Part shown: positions 19,701-32,734 of the stretch, in pieces | Layout: the number at the start of each line of letters is the position of its first letter | Position numbering within the stretch: the stretch's first letter is position 1 | Made by a program: the position numbers and the translations under genes | Assembly (NCBI GenBank): GCA_013396635.1 | Contig: WBMW01003831.1 | Location: 629,425 to 693,424, forward strand | Direction of reading: 5' to 3' | Length of the DNA: 64,000 nt | Source of the DNA: Penelope pileata | Lineage: Eukaryota; Chordata; Aves; Galliformes; Cracidae | Notes under the pieces: model-generated | The model's database searches: none | Seen by the model: only the letters and a program-made list of their open reading frames with translations | Told to the model about the DNA's origin: nothing

Positions 19701-22424
19701 GCTTAAACAGGTCAAAATTACTCAGGCGAGACTGACGGACAACCACCACATTACAGCATGTTTCATTGCCTTAGGAAACTAGACTAAAATAATTCTTCCT
19801 TTTTCTTTTTCTTTCTTCTTTTTTTTTTTAAACAGCTGTTGTAGCCAGTGTTTGAGGATGATTACAAGGGATTTCTTTTTTTTTTTTCCCCTAATTATAC
19901 AGTATTAAATTAAATAACATGGGGAACTGTCATTTATTCAGTGAGATTTACTACATCAGACATTGCTGTAAATGCAAAGATGAAAAAAAAAAAAACCAGC
20001 TACAACAAGACTCAATCTAAGCCCAGGCAAATAGTTGCTCTGCCATTTTCTTGTCAGATTCTGAGCAACTTCTGCTTTCAGAAAATTCAGATTTGAACCA
20101 AATGTTGAAGAACAGGTCTTTTTTAATTGAAAACTGTTCCATACCAACAACACATGCTGGAAAGTTTGATGTATTGCGGCACTAACTGCAGAAGCCTCAG
20201 TCTTGCATTTGCTGCTTTCCTACAGTTAAGCCCCAGACTTGTTCCCCGTATACATTTGCACTATGGTAGAGGATTTAATTACACAGTTTTATTGAACTTA
20301 AAAAAGAACAAAGTAAAAGATGCTGGAAGAAAGTTATTTAATATTCAAAGCATTGAAATAACACTTGGGAAAACTGGGTTTTGTTCTTGATTCTGCCACA
20401 GGCTTCTTCTTCAGTTTTGCTGAATAAGACTTTTTTATTATTTTTATAAACCACAAAGAAATTAAATGAAATCTGCATAGAGAATTTTAATACCAGCATC
20501 TAACTATTTTTTGAGTGCTTGATGTTGTAGTCTTAGTGCTTTTGAAATCAATTCTGTCTGAGTTCTGAGACAGATTTGTCACATTATCTCAGTGCTTCAG
20601 GGTTTACTAAAGGAAAACAAAACTGCAGCACTGAAATTGCTTATACAGTAGATTTCAGAAAACTGACATAAGTAGAAAGATGTGGAAATATGTGTCTGGA
20701 TTTAACACATGGATTTATGCATGTAAAATCTGTGTTATCATAATGAAATGTAAAGCTGGCTAGGGATTGCTGACTGAGCAAAGCTATTCATCAGGCTGTC
20801 CTATTTCCTACTTTCTCATGTCTTATTGGGAGATGAAGTGCTCACAGGATCTTTAGGTCACAAAAGAACTGATTCATACTAGAAATAGGATCGATAGTCA
20901 CTTAGAAAGTATATTTTTGTGGTGGAATGGTGCTTAAAAGGCAGAGAAGGAAATCGATGTTCTAAAATGTCATCGTACTTCTGAACTGTAGGTGGCAGCA
21001 ATAATTGTATGGACCAAGAGCAACGTGTATGGGAACATAGGCATTGTTCTTTCTAAAGGTTTATGATTTTTGAAGTATGTGTTAGAGAGCGAGATAACTG
21101 TCAGAGTCACTGCTCTCAGGAGGAATTTTGAAGGGACTTGTACTGTTGAACAAAAATACATTAGTTATACCAAGAGTCAACGTTTCCAGTGTTAACGCAT
21201 GCCAAGTATATAACTTACAATAAAAGCTGCATAGAAGGGCTGAGAGAATGAGCATGGAAAGGCCCCAGCATGACTGTCTAACCTTAACATAAATTACTTT
21301 TTATGTTGTTTTTTACAAAATTAATAGATTAGGTTATAATCAGTAGAACGTAATATTTTAAGTTTGTCCTCATCTTCATATTCTCTTGTGACTGGAACAA
21401 GAAATACTGTATTGAGGTTTTATACCATATATCGTGATCTGCACTTTCCCAGAAGTGGTGCATAATTATGCACTTCTTAGCTGTAATTATATGTACAAAC
21501 CAAGAATTATACCTATGAAGACTTAGAGACAAAGGACACTCTTCCACAGGGCTCAGTATCTGGTTCTGCTCCTTAAGAGCACTGTAAGAAGATGGCAGTA
21601 CCTGTTTTCTGTAACGTGTGTTGTCTTTGTCCAGCATGGGACTGAAAAAACAGCACATATACTTAACATGGTTTGGAGAATGAAAGCAGAATGCCGTAAC
21701 CATCAGAATGCCTTTAAAGCAAGAAGCAATCAGGAACATAAATGCTAGCTTTGTAAGAACAGGTATGGTCGCAGCTGTAGCTTTAATATTTACAGTTAAG
21801 ATCTTTTTCACATTTATGGGCCTAAGTTTCAATAGATCTTAATTCAGGAGAAAAAAAAATGGAGAAAAACTCTTGCAGAGAGCAAGTGGTTTGACTAAGA
21901 AGCTTCAGACAAAATTCCAGACTTCCCATGAAGATATTAAAAAATTATTGTGGTGGTAAAGTCACAGCACTAGAAAAACAACAACCTCATCATCAAGCGT
22001 GGAAATAACCTGCTACTTTTTTCCTGTTTATATTCAGATTATAAAATCCGGATTCAGTGTAACAGTGAAGGTTACAGTCTAGATGTGTGTTGCAACAAAG
22101 CTTTGAGAAACCACAGAAAGTTTTAACATGTGTAAGCTCAGGTTCCACAAGGGAAATGGTGAGCATTTAAAGTGGAGGTCCATGAAGGTGATTCTTTTTG
22201 GTATTCCAAACATAGGATATCATCTTTCCTTTGACATACTATATTTTCAAGAAAAAGGGAAGAAATTAATATAAATCTGTCACAGGTTCTGGGTAGAAAC
22301 TGTAGCACTTAGTTGATAGTTTTTGTTTGTTGTTTGGTCATATTTCAGACTTAGGACTCTCATTTTATTACAAAGATACCGTTAAGGAAAACAAAATTCT
22401 AAAATTATGGACTACTTGCAGGTA
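16800..22424. other. Intergenic, no recognised gene
   Basis: AT-rich DNA with scattered poly-T/poly-A runs (for example 18413-18421, 19817-19829, 19876-19887). The only unusual feature is a 167-codon open frame on the minus strand (21329-21832). It has no recognisable motif, splice context or start context, and I do not call it a gene. Confidence 0.5.
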
Positions 22425-22439
22425 ATCATGGGTTAAGTC

Positions 22440-25385
22440 TTCACATCTGTCCATGATGAACACTCTGCTTATGTGCAGTTCAGTGCTATTTTCTGTGTCA
22501 GATCAGAAGATGCATGTCTTGGCGGAGGGTGGGGGGAAGGGGAACAGGACAGCCCTGAATCTCAGCTTTCTCTGCAAAGAATGAAAAAAAAAAAAAAACA
22601 AAAAAAAAAAACCAGTATGATAATCTTGATTAAAGCTGACTATGAATAGGTACTTCAAGAAATTTTGTCAAGAACTGTATAAGTACTTAATTAATCATAC
22701 AAAAATTTATCTGTAGGCTATGCTACAGGAACCAGGCATAGTGAATTACAGGGAAAGTCAGTTTTCATCTCTTTCAAAGTGATGTTTCCTGCCATAGTGA
22801 GGCAAATCTCCTGGAGTAACTTTGCCATTTATTCATTTTATACTGAAATCCTGCTTTGCAGTCAGCTGAGCTGAGGGTATTCTTAGCCAGTTAATATGCA
22901 TGTCAGTACAATGCAGCTGCTCGACAGCGCTTTACATTATCAAAGTAGGACAGACTAGAGTTATTAGAAGTCACCAGGTTATTTCTTAATCATAGCAGTG
23001 CTGGTTAGTACTTGCCAGGAGATAGTTCTTTCTGGCAATACTCCACAGTGGCTCTTTCAGCTGGCTGGTAACCATGTTGGCTATTGTGATCAGCAAAGCT
23101 GTTTCAGATGCCAAAAGGCCAGGATATCTACATCCTCACTTTATGTGGATTAGGTATGTCTGGAATAGTGAAAGTAATTTTATTTTGTTAAATTTAAGTT
23201 ACTTTAAAAATTTGTCTAGTGTTTAAAATAAAAATGGCAGGTTCACTTCAACCAGAACATTTCTTTATTGTGAAATAAAACTATAAAATTTTATGATCAA
23301 ATGCATTTTCCGTGCTTTGTTTTTGTTCTCTTCTGGAGTAGATCTACAAAGCTGAGCTGCAAGAAGGAACAGTAAAGGACTGGGATAGTAGAAGAAGAGA
23401 TTTTTCAGCCTGTTTTTCTTCTTAGGGCATAGCTGCTCTTCCTAATGACTTATGTAAAATTGTATTTCCTCAGACCATTTGGTCAAAATGAGTCTCTTAC
23501 CTGTAGTTCTGTAGAACTTTTCTAACTTCTTTTATCTCATAGAAACACAGTTTTGAGTTTATGCCAAATATAACCTTGATGATTTAGCTTCCTTCTCCTT
23601 AGTTCTCTGAGACAGACAACTACAGTGGGCTATTCTTTTCTTTAGAAACCTCTGCATTCCCATTCCCATTATATTCTTCAATTTGCATGTTATTTCCATT
23701 GATTGACTTCCCTGGATGTCAATGCTTTTTTAGGCCCATAGGTCATTATAGGGCATATGAGAAGTATTTCCATGTCTGCTTTGCATTTTCATGGAGTTCA
23801 TTCACGAAATAATACTGATGCACCTGGTATTCAGAATGTTTTTCTAAATTGCTTTCTGCTCATCTTTTGTTAATTTTGGAGCTAGAGCTGTAATACCTGC
23901 TGCTTAAAAGCCAGAATTACTGCTTAGTTGGTGCCAACCAGAGCTCTTCTTTGGCTTCAAAAGTACAGCTCTAGAGTAGATCAGTATAAAATATATGTTC
24001 AGATTTTATTGCTTTAATGGGAGTCTCAGCAACAAATCTGTATTTTCATTGTCAAATAGTCCAGATTTTAACAAAAGCACAAGCTGTGTCTTACTGTATT
24101 CACTAGCATGATTGTTAGCATCACAAGTGATCCTCTGAGTCGGTGAGAAGATCACTATCTAGATTTGACTGGTCAGAAGTATAGCTTTCCTACATAGACG
24201 GTAGTGTTAAAGTGAACATTAGGAAAGAAAAATCCAGAAATTATCACAAACATAGAGTCCTTCTTGTAAATGTTAATGCTAACAGCACAAAGACAGCTTA
24301 GTTACTGCTGTACTAGTAGCATCTGGGAATGCTGCAAGGACATTAGGTATTCAACTAGTGTTTCCAAGTGTGTACTATTAGCATCTCAAACAAGGCACTC
24401 ACAAAGAGTGTAATTGGATAGCTGATGAATTAAGAATGCTCCTTCACAATTTCTTTGATTTGCCTTTCTTCCAAATAATGTCTTTGGTCTTTCTTAGGAT
24501 TTAGGATAATCTCTGTTATGCAGCACTGGGGTTTCCTTTGAATGAAACCTGAGAGTTTTAGTAGAACACAGACGGGCAAACAGCAAGCTTTTTCTGAAAT
24601 CAAGGGTTAAGATTCTCTTGCTACAAATATATTAACTATCATTGACTACCTGGGAATGATGAACTGGTGCTTTATACCTATTCTGTGATCTAACAAATGT
24701 CACAACTACAGAAATTATAGCATTTCAATATTCCCCCAACTTTCAGACTTCTGATGAAGCACAGCAGTACACAGCAACTCATGCACTTCAAGGAGTTTAT
24801 ATGCCAGAATTGCATTAAGCTTGACCTTTTTCTTTAAATATTAAACTTACTAAAACTGAAATGCAGCAGTGTTCTACTGTGTGATACCATCTTTATTCTC
24901 TTTCAGTCAATGGTTATTACCCAGCCAGGGCAAATTTGCTGCTAAAGTTAGAACAACCTTCTATCAGATTGTGCACCTGTGCTCCCACTGCTGTTTTGCA
25001 ACATATTCACTTGACATTAATCAGCTATAAGACAGAGAACAGTGAATTCAGTTCACGACCATTTATCATTAACACTGACAGCAGGAGAGCCTTGCTCTGA
25101 AGGTGACATACATACTGCCTATCTTTTTGCTTTGTGAGTCCAGTCACATTTGTAGGCAGGAGGGCAGAGAAAAATCAAAGCTCAAGCTGACCAGTCCTAG
25201 AGCTGTCAGCATGAGAAATGTTTCTATGAAAGCTCTAGTGCCAGAAATTGCAGTAGTAATGGAGTCAGCTTTAGTTGTCCGGTGCCTGAATCCATGATGG
25301 TCAGAGTACAATTGTGCTTGCTGGATCAGACATTCCCAGGATCCAGCTAGTTTAGATCTATAAAAGGCCTCAAGTCTGGTTTTCT
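22440..25385 (-). pseudogene. Decayed, unprocessed tandem copy of HSP90AA1
   Basis: Three blocks resemble HSP90AA1 coding exons in the same order and strand: 22440-22570 (exon 6), 24403-24537 (exon 4) and 25196-25345 (exon 3). The blocks are separated by intron-like spacers. Next to the exon-4 copy, the flanking sequence gcatctcaaacaaggcactc also matches HSP90AA1 intron 4 (catatttcaagcaaggtacg), so this is a DNA-level duplication and not a retrocopy. The exon-4 copy keeps a good donor (gtgagt) but has lost its acceptor, and has a TAA where Gln stands in HSQFIGYP. I could not find copies of exons 2, 5 or 7-11. It is non-functional as HSP90. Tandem hsp90aa1 genes are known in teleost fish, but whether this relic is that old is unknown. 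Confidence 0.8.
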
Positions 25386-25639
25386 TCAGAAACCACAACA
25401 AAACCATTTTGTCCACAGTTCTGTCCTGCCACAGCTGAAGACATGAAACAGAAAATGATTTGGAAGATTATGGCAAGATCATGTTTGAATTTTCCAAGGG
25501 AATTGATGAAAAGAAACACTCTGTAGCCACATTTCAACTTACCTTAGCAGAGCAACTAATCTTCGTCAGCAATGTCTGGCAGTGAAAGATTCACTGTTAC
25601 CACTCATTTTTCTGCAGAATCTATTCTAGGTAGGTAACC

Positions 25640-25790
25640 TTCAAGTCACCCTTCTTTTAAAATAAGCCCATCACTTGCTTAGACATGCGGTGGCAGAGGG
25701 AGTGTAAAGGAAACTGAACCAGACTTGTTAGACGTGGAGCAAGTCAGACTTCCTGTTGGACAAGCACTTAGGGTGCATTACTCTGACATA
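25640..25790. repeat. Imperfect direct repeat, copy A
   Basis: A segment with cccatcacttgc and, some 80 bp later, gagcaagtcagacttcctgt then ggacaagcacttag is echoed at 27825-27945. The right half also loosely resembles HSP90AA1 intron 1 around 15460-15500 (accagacttcct, then cttgcacttag). It might be part of the HSP90 tandem duplication or an old unnamed repeat. Confidence 0.45.
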
Positions 25791-26156
25791 ATGTATATCA
25801 AAGGCTGACTGGGTTTGCTAACCCATATATTAGAAGCAAGCAGCCTCCTCACTTGTTATCTAAAAACGAAGATCTTGATCTTGCACTTCAAAAGAACTTT
25901 TCTGCCTACAGTAGGTAAGTAAAATGTTACCTGTAACGTTGACTTACATTGATATTGCACAAGTATATATGATTATGTAAAGCATCATGTCCAACCTGCT
26001 AATTTTATGTTTTTGTTGCCCTTTTTTTTATGTTTTAATAAAAAAATAATTTTAAAAAGTTGTTTTGTTACTTATATACATTAACCATATTATGTATTTT
26101 ATATGTGGCTCAGGCAAGCCAAAAGGTTGGACACCCAGGTTGTGAAGGGTAAACAG

Positions 26157-26272
26157 AGAATCACAGGATAGTTGAGGATGGAGGGGACCATGTTGGAGGT
26201 CATCTCCTCCAAACCCCTGCTCAAGGAGGGGCACCAAGAGCAGGTTGCCCAGGACCTATGTCCGCTAACAGC
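26157..26272 (-). mobile_element. CR1 LINE 3' fragment
   Basis: The plus strand shows the reverse complement of a CR1 3' end: agaatcacaggatagttgag, gaggggaccatgttggaggt, then the region reading caaggaggggcaccaagagc and ggttgcccaggacc. It is strongly truncated and old. Confidence 0.8.
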
Positions 26273-27824
26273 TCCTCTGAAAGGAACTCACTGATGGCTT
26301 TCATCCCTCTGCAGTTAAACAAAGTGGATCACAGCTGTCTCTCGGAAAGAAATGTAAAGCTAAATCTTCTGCTGGAGCAGTGGAGATAGATGAACGGACT
26401 CTGCCTTGTCACACATGACCTCAGCTCAGGGAGCACTAAAAAACAGGAAACTGCCTCTGTTTGTAAATGGCTAAAGTGCATCACAGGACTGTTCATACTT
26501 GTAAATGCAAATGAAGACAGCAGCGCCATAACTTCAAGATGAATCCATTAAAATGGAAGAAAAGCTTAGGTAATACTACGTTAATATCATGCTGAGGATT
26601 CCTCCTTGGTGCTTGCACTATTGCTACTATGACAAAAGGAGGAAGGAATACGGGTCTCTCTGTATGTCCCACCACCACCTAAGAGCTGGAACATGGGAGC
26701 TGACAGTGATGTCTGTCTAGTTTGCAATGCAGTTAGAATTCACCAGATGGGGCTAATACAGCAAATATAAATATCCTCTATAGAAGTCATACTGAGGAGA
26801 CATATGTAGATATATAAGAGAACAATATGTACTTGTATGTATAGTACAGGAGTTATACCTTCCAAAGGTTTTGTTTGTTTGTTTTGAGGTTAACCCTTGC
26901 ACTGAATTCATTATTTAAAACAGATATTTTATTTTGACAATTTTCTATTAATTATATGTTTAACTATTTCAACAATTAACCATCACCACCACTTCTCAAA
27001 CCAATAGCTGTCTCAGGAAATATGCAGGTTTCTCATTTTGATTTTTTTTTTTTAATCTCTAAGCAACTATAAAGCCACTAAGATAAAAATGGAAGGGTAT
27101 ACATTCTCTTCAATTCCTAGACATGATGCTTTTTTCTGTCTTTAAACAAAAACACAAATGCAACCTGTAAAAATTAGTCAAAGCTTATAAATGCATGTGG
27201 CTTTCCTTTATGATATGGTACATGACTGGTCTTGTCTCTTACGTCCATCTCCCAGATTTAATTTCATACAGTGAATCTGAGCGCATTTAGGCGTCACAGT
27301 GAAGTTTTAATTAGCTGATTAGAAAAAAAAGTAAATTCCTGCATGCACTGTGTCTCTCAAATGTCCTTATCTATGTCAAATCACTGAATCAGAAAGTTAG
27401 TGTTGAAAATTGAAAGTAATTGCCTGTGAAGTGTCAGATTGACATTCTTTATGTTCTGCCATGTCTTTAGTAAGTGGTTCTATCACTATTGGTATTAATG
27501 GCAATGTAAATATGTTAAAATGTATCTACCTCATGTTTGATTGTAGCATGATAAACCTACTTATGAGAATAACACAGTGAACATCAGATGGCATTTAACT
27601 TAACCCACTGAACAAATACCAACAAATGACATATATCATGTTATACCTAGCACTTGCTCACAGAACGATGGAGGCAAAAGACAAGGAATGTCACAGTACT
27701 GATTACTGATAAGTATATGTTAGCTAAAAATATATTATTGTATGAGCTGGATAAGGGTGGTAGTTTCAGGTAACCAAGAAGAGCAGGGACCCAAGAGCCT
27801 ACTCCACAGAGGTAACTTTCAGAC

Positions 27825-27945
27825 CGCTCCTTTCGTCAGTAATCCCGTCACTTGCAGTAGGAGAAAGAGAGTATGAGAGAAACCGAACAAGTTTCATTAT
27901 GCATAGAGCAAGTCAGACTTCCAGTTAGACAGGCACTTACAGGGC
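27825..27945. repeat. Imperfect direct repeat, copy B
   Basis: Counterpart of the segment at 25640-25790: cccgtcacttgc, then agagcaagtcagacttcc, then agacaggcactta, with the same order and similar spacing. Both copies are diverged. Nothing in between is recognisable as an intact mobile element. Confidence 0.45.
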
Positions 27946-28199
27946 TGATAACTTTTTATGAATTGAAAGTGATGAAATTATAAGGTACATATGTTAATGA
28001 CATAAGAATACATCTTAGCAAGAAATCCCCATTCTCTTCAGCCAATCTCTCTTCTCTTTGTCTTGTAGATCACAAAATCCCTATCATAAAAACCATAATT
28101 CCACTTTGATGAAAAAATCGCATTGGGAAATTTTGTCTCAACAGATACATAGTTCCACCCACCCACCTTCCAGCTCCCAGATATGAGTAAGTTCTGGAC

Positions 28200-31100
28200 A
28201 CCAGATGGATGTCTAAGACTTGTGAATTTAACTTATGCCCTTCTTGCCTTGCAAATGAAAGTCATGAGCATGACCATAATAATGACCATAATGAAGCCGG
28301 CACATAACCCAGAGGAATGGGCTCTCCTTTCTGTAAAGGAGCAATGATTCAACTGGTGCAGAATGAACAGCCTGTGCTATACAGGATGCAAAGCACCTAT
28401 GCTTCACTGAGCTCACAGAAAAGCTCATAAAAAGTTCCATTAGCAGATCATCTATCTAAAACTTCACTGCTTCATCTGAAACAATTTGGAGCCAGTCACT
28501 CAGGCCGTGGAATTGAAATTACACTTGTGACACTGATGAAGGATCTTCTCAGAATCGACAGAAAGGAGATAGCCATCCTTCCAATGAAGATCTCTGCAGC
28601 ACGTTTATTTTGAGAAAATGTTGTCCCACGTGAAAAAGGTGATAAAGGAATGCAGAGCATGCTAACAAGCTTTCCGTTCCTCCTTGAGAAATACACCAAA
28701 GCAACAGAAAAATAACTACCAAGATGTTCTTAGCTTATGTATTTCTAGATGAATCCTCTTACTCAGAAAACAAGTTTGAGTGCCAGCAAACAGTATACAG
28801 AAGAATAACAACTGTTCTGTTGCCAAAGTGCTAAATCTAGGCAGTAGGCAGTTGAGTAGTCAGGACAGACAACCATCCTTTAACAAGCAAGCTTTACTGA
28901 AAATGTACACAGTTATGCAGAACTAAGCTGTGATATGTTGCTGCTGTTAAAAAGATCTCATCATCATTTAGGTAGATGGCCTGGGGGGAGACTGGGGAAC
29001 CCAGGATAAATTTAACACATCTACGTATCTCTTAAAAGTGCAAAATTTCAGTGGAGCTTGATTCTGGGCGTTTTTTAGGCAAAGAACGCACTCAGTTCTT
29101 TCTTTTAGGGTAATGGTTCCCTTTCCGTAGCTGTTAAGGTTCATCCTTTCCAAGGACACTTTTTACAGCTTTCCTTGTTTCCTGTTCTGCTTGAGGGAGA
29201 CTTAAATCACCCAACGGCAGCCACTTTTCTTGCTAATTTGCATGGTTGACTGTTAACTAACTGCTGCTCACATCAACTACAGGTTGCTTGGCTGACATGC
29301 AAAACCTATCAATAACTATGTGTAGTCACAACACAATCACCACGATGACTTGCCCAATAAAAACCAGCTGAATGAAACAACATTTACGTACTGAATATTT
29401 TGTTGCTTAAGTTACAAACACAAGTGGCTATTGCAAACTGCAACTTAGGCGTGTTCTTGGCCTTCTTGATGGCACTAAATTCTCACGCTACAGCACTAAC
29501 AAGCATCACTGTCTAGCAATTCCAGTTTCATAATGAAATCAATTATTGCTGCTGAACAAAAACCAGACTTCACTTAATCACAACTTTGTCATTCCTCAGT
29601 TGGATTACAGCACTACCACATGTACGGACAAACGGTCTTCCATATCTAGGGAGTTTTGAGAAGTACGTAATGCTGTCGCACATCTCAGAAACACATTATT
29701 TGCAGACATATCAGAGCAATCTCTCTAGCTTTCCACAGAATTAAAATTAAAATCATACTATCAGTCTCACTTTCAGAGAACATAATTTACAGAATAGCTA
29801 ATGCTTCAAGATAAGAACTGTTTTTGTCGAGAACAGAAGTCTTCACTACGGAGGTAAGCTAGTCTGTTCAGGAGGTAACTTTCAGAGAGCTGAATGCAAA
29901 CAGAAAAATGAACTCATTCTAAAACACAACAGATTTTACTGTCATTCAATCCCAACTAAAAAGCAGATAATCTTTTCCCTTGTCTTCTTTAACATACATG
30001 GTTTTTTTTGGTTTTGTTTTATAGATATCCATTTATTTTTAATTAATGAACACCCAAAACTATGAAAATGAGCTTTTCTCACATGCTTCTGCTCTCAGGG
30101 AGGGATGTAAGCACAAAACCACAAAATGTATTCTAGCTTAGTAGACACATGCTTTTCTAACACGCTTCTGTTTTGTGATACATATCACAATGCATTATCA
30201 CATGTATTTAGTGTTAGTGGCTAAGAATAGATTCTTAATGCAAATACAGAGTTCAGATGTACTGCTTACATATCTGTGTATACCTGTGTCTGCTAGCCAT
30301 TCACACACATCAATAATTTGGTAAGAAGTCATAAATTGCAAAGCTTTCAATACTCTGAAGTTGGTCACCCACTAAATACCTAAATTCTTTTTGGCATCAG
30401 TAGTCCAAGCAAGATGTGACAGACAAACTACAGTTGATAGACACTACAAAGATGGTCTCCCAATTCCTGTCTCATAATCTGCAGACAGTGCATGCTAGAA
30501 TAGATACTTTTAGCATGATGGAAGAGGGTGTAGTCACCTTTTCTTCTCAAGCTGATAAAAGCATCACTGATCTCAGTTGTTGCACTTTCAGGGAAGTAAC
30601 AAACGGCATTCAAATTCAAGCATAGAAAAGTTTTGTTAATAACTGTACTTGTATTACTGAAGTTTTAAGGCTCTAGTTTCCTCATGGCCAGCAGAAGCAG
30701 CATTCATACTGCAGACTGGAAATATGCAGGACCAATTCATGCTCTGCATAAATCAATCTCCAAGAAAAGTATTATTTTATTAATATTACTGAATTTTGCT
30801 CATGTCTGCTTTCCAACTTACCAAAACATTTGCAAGAAGTATTTGCACAATACAGCAATGATTCTCCCTGACTTCTATTCGTTGTGCATACAAAACAACA
30901 CAGCCATGGATGCCCTAGTGAGATCATTTCAGAACTATAACCTTTGGTTAGCTTGAAACAGAAGAATTTACAAGTGTTACAGAGAACTTTTTCATAAGGC
31001 TTATCACTGTAATCTTTTTTCCCATTCTTTAACCAACTATTTGGTAAGGATTGTTGATGGGGCTGTACAATAGCGTTCTTGTGACTTGCAGCTGTGTTTT

Positions 31101-31260
31101 TCAAATGAATATTTGTCTTGGATTCTCTGTGGAATCTCTCAGCAGCTTTTATTGATGTTTCTTGGTAAATGTTAAACACCACATAAATTCTTTGACTTTC
31201 GGCATCATCATGTACTGCTGATAACCAGGTACATGTAAACTTTATTTCTCCTTTGGATCA
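28200..31260 (-). other. Region with several unexplained minus-strand open segments
   Basis: Open segments at 28228-28440, 28496-28699, 28968-29159, 30428-30619 and 30822-31257 lie on one strand and have protein-like composition, but are broken by stops and shifts between them. I recognise none. They may be remnants of one decayed gene, exons of an uncharacterised gene, or chance. No repeat family is recognised here either. Confidence 0.2.
30822..31257 (-). CDS. Candidate exon or gene remnant, unrecognised
   Basis: The minus strand is open for 145 codons from a stop at 31258-31260 to a strong donor (TTTTG then gtaagttgg, exon end 30822). It includes KFTCTWLSAVHDDAESQRIY near the start and a Cys-rich part near the end (CNTCKFFCF, CCFVC, CANTSCKCF). 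Just upstream another frame is open (ending VYMYLVISST), which may mean an old frameshift. No clear acceptor with a pyrimidine tract is seen. It could be a chance open frame: several of this size are expected in a window this long. Confidence 0.2.
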
Positions 31261-32600
31261 CACTCATTCCATCAGTGACAGATGGCCTGCTGTGGTTTTA
31301 GTACAGTTTGCATTCCACACAATCCCTCTACCAAAGCTGCATACTTAGTTTCTCTAAGTGATCTATCTAATGTTATCAGTGTGTAATGAATAAGACATAC
31401 TGACTATGCCAACTTGGAGCAACAACTTCTTGGGTTAAATCTTTCTGTTTTGAATATTACTATCATTTAGAGATCCTTGCATTTCCTGCTCTTCCTTTTA
31501 TGACTGAAAACATTCTGACCTTCTCTCTGGAAATCTATTCATGAAATTTATGCATGAAAGAATAGCCCTCTAGATTAAGACTCTTAAAATAATTGCAGGT
31601 CTGCTCACCTACTTCATGTACTTCTAGGAGGACGTCAATACCATCTGGCAACTGGCTGATAAACAGACAAGATCTATTGGTCATTATTGATTGGCTTTAT
31701 CTTAAGAATTTCAAGCAAGCCTTCAATACCTGACCTCATTACAGTTTGATTATCTGTACTTGTTCAGATATCCACTAAGTTATATACTCTACTGTGCATG
31801 AGTTAACCTGGAGATGTTCAGCGGTTTCCTGTCTCTCAGCTACCTTGTACTAATATTGTGATGATCAACAAAAAGGCAGCATTCAGCTTCAAACCAAATC
31901 CCTTTGAATTAAACCGATTTGAAAATAAATCCCTTTAGCCCCAGGGAGTCTGAATGGGCTCCTGTGACTGAACTGATCTAGTGGAAAGAAATGGTGGTGC
32001 TGCTTCCCTCCTGCTCTGCTCTGCATTCCTGTCTCCCCTGACACAGCCAGTGCTTCTCATCTAACCCGATTCATTTCTCATTTGCAGGGGGTTCAAACAT
32101 TTACCCAAGTATCTTCCAGAAACAGCTCGTTCTGAGCTCAGATCAGCACCACTGGTGAGGGACGTGGCAGCAGGTAGTCAGCCACAAAAAAGGAGCAGGA
32201 CAGCACCTATTGTAGCAGCCACATCACAGCAGCTCAGCTCTGGTGTGAAACTAACCTTGGAAGTGCATCGCTATGAGGTGATCTAACTCTGTGCTCATCT
32301 TCCCCAGGTTGCACGTTTCCCATTCCTTCCTTATTTTGGCTCCAGCCGTCCTGTGGTGTGCTGGAGCAGCTTTGGGTGCTGGCTGAGAGCCTGTGTCTCA
32401 GTGCAGGGCACCCTCAGGCCGGTCTGAATCACCCTTTGGCTGCACAATTACTGGAGCTGATGCAGAGGAGGTAACGGCAATAGGCACTTGAAGACAGAGG
32501 AAAGCTCAGACGCCTTTTTTTACAGTCTTTGATGAGCTGAAGCCAACCATGAGGCTGACACAGTTACCAAAGGACACAGCATTGCCTCCCCAGGGAAAAT
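31261..32600. other. Intergenic upstream of the WDR20 CpG island
   Basis: Nothing recognisable. GC content rises towards the island from about 32.0 kb. Confidence 0.5.
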
Positions 32601-32669
32601 AACCCGTCCCCGCCCCATTCCGTCCAGCTACGGCTGCGCACTTGTGCCTGTTCTCTTTTCACGACTCAC

Positions 32670-32734
32670 CACAGGCAGCTCCCAGCAGGGCTCCCGAGCC
32701 CCGCCAGCCCCCTGCACGCAGCCGCCGCCGCCAT
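32670..32734 (-). CDS. Candidate first coding exon of a divergent transcript
   Basis: On the minus strand the ATG at 32734-32732 sits in a perfect TISU element (CAAGATGGCGGC). It is followed by 21 codons (MAAAAACRGLAGLGSPAGSC and one Leu) plus two bases, ending exactly at a consensus donor (TGTG then gtgagt, 32669-32664). The Ala/Arg/Gly-rich, acid-free N-terminus would suit a mitochondrial presequence, but GC-rich DNA favours such peptides anyway. The downstream exon is not identified. Human HSP90AA1 has a long isoform using a far-upstream first exon, so a divergent exon here could also feed HSP90AA1. Confidence 0.4.
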
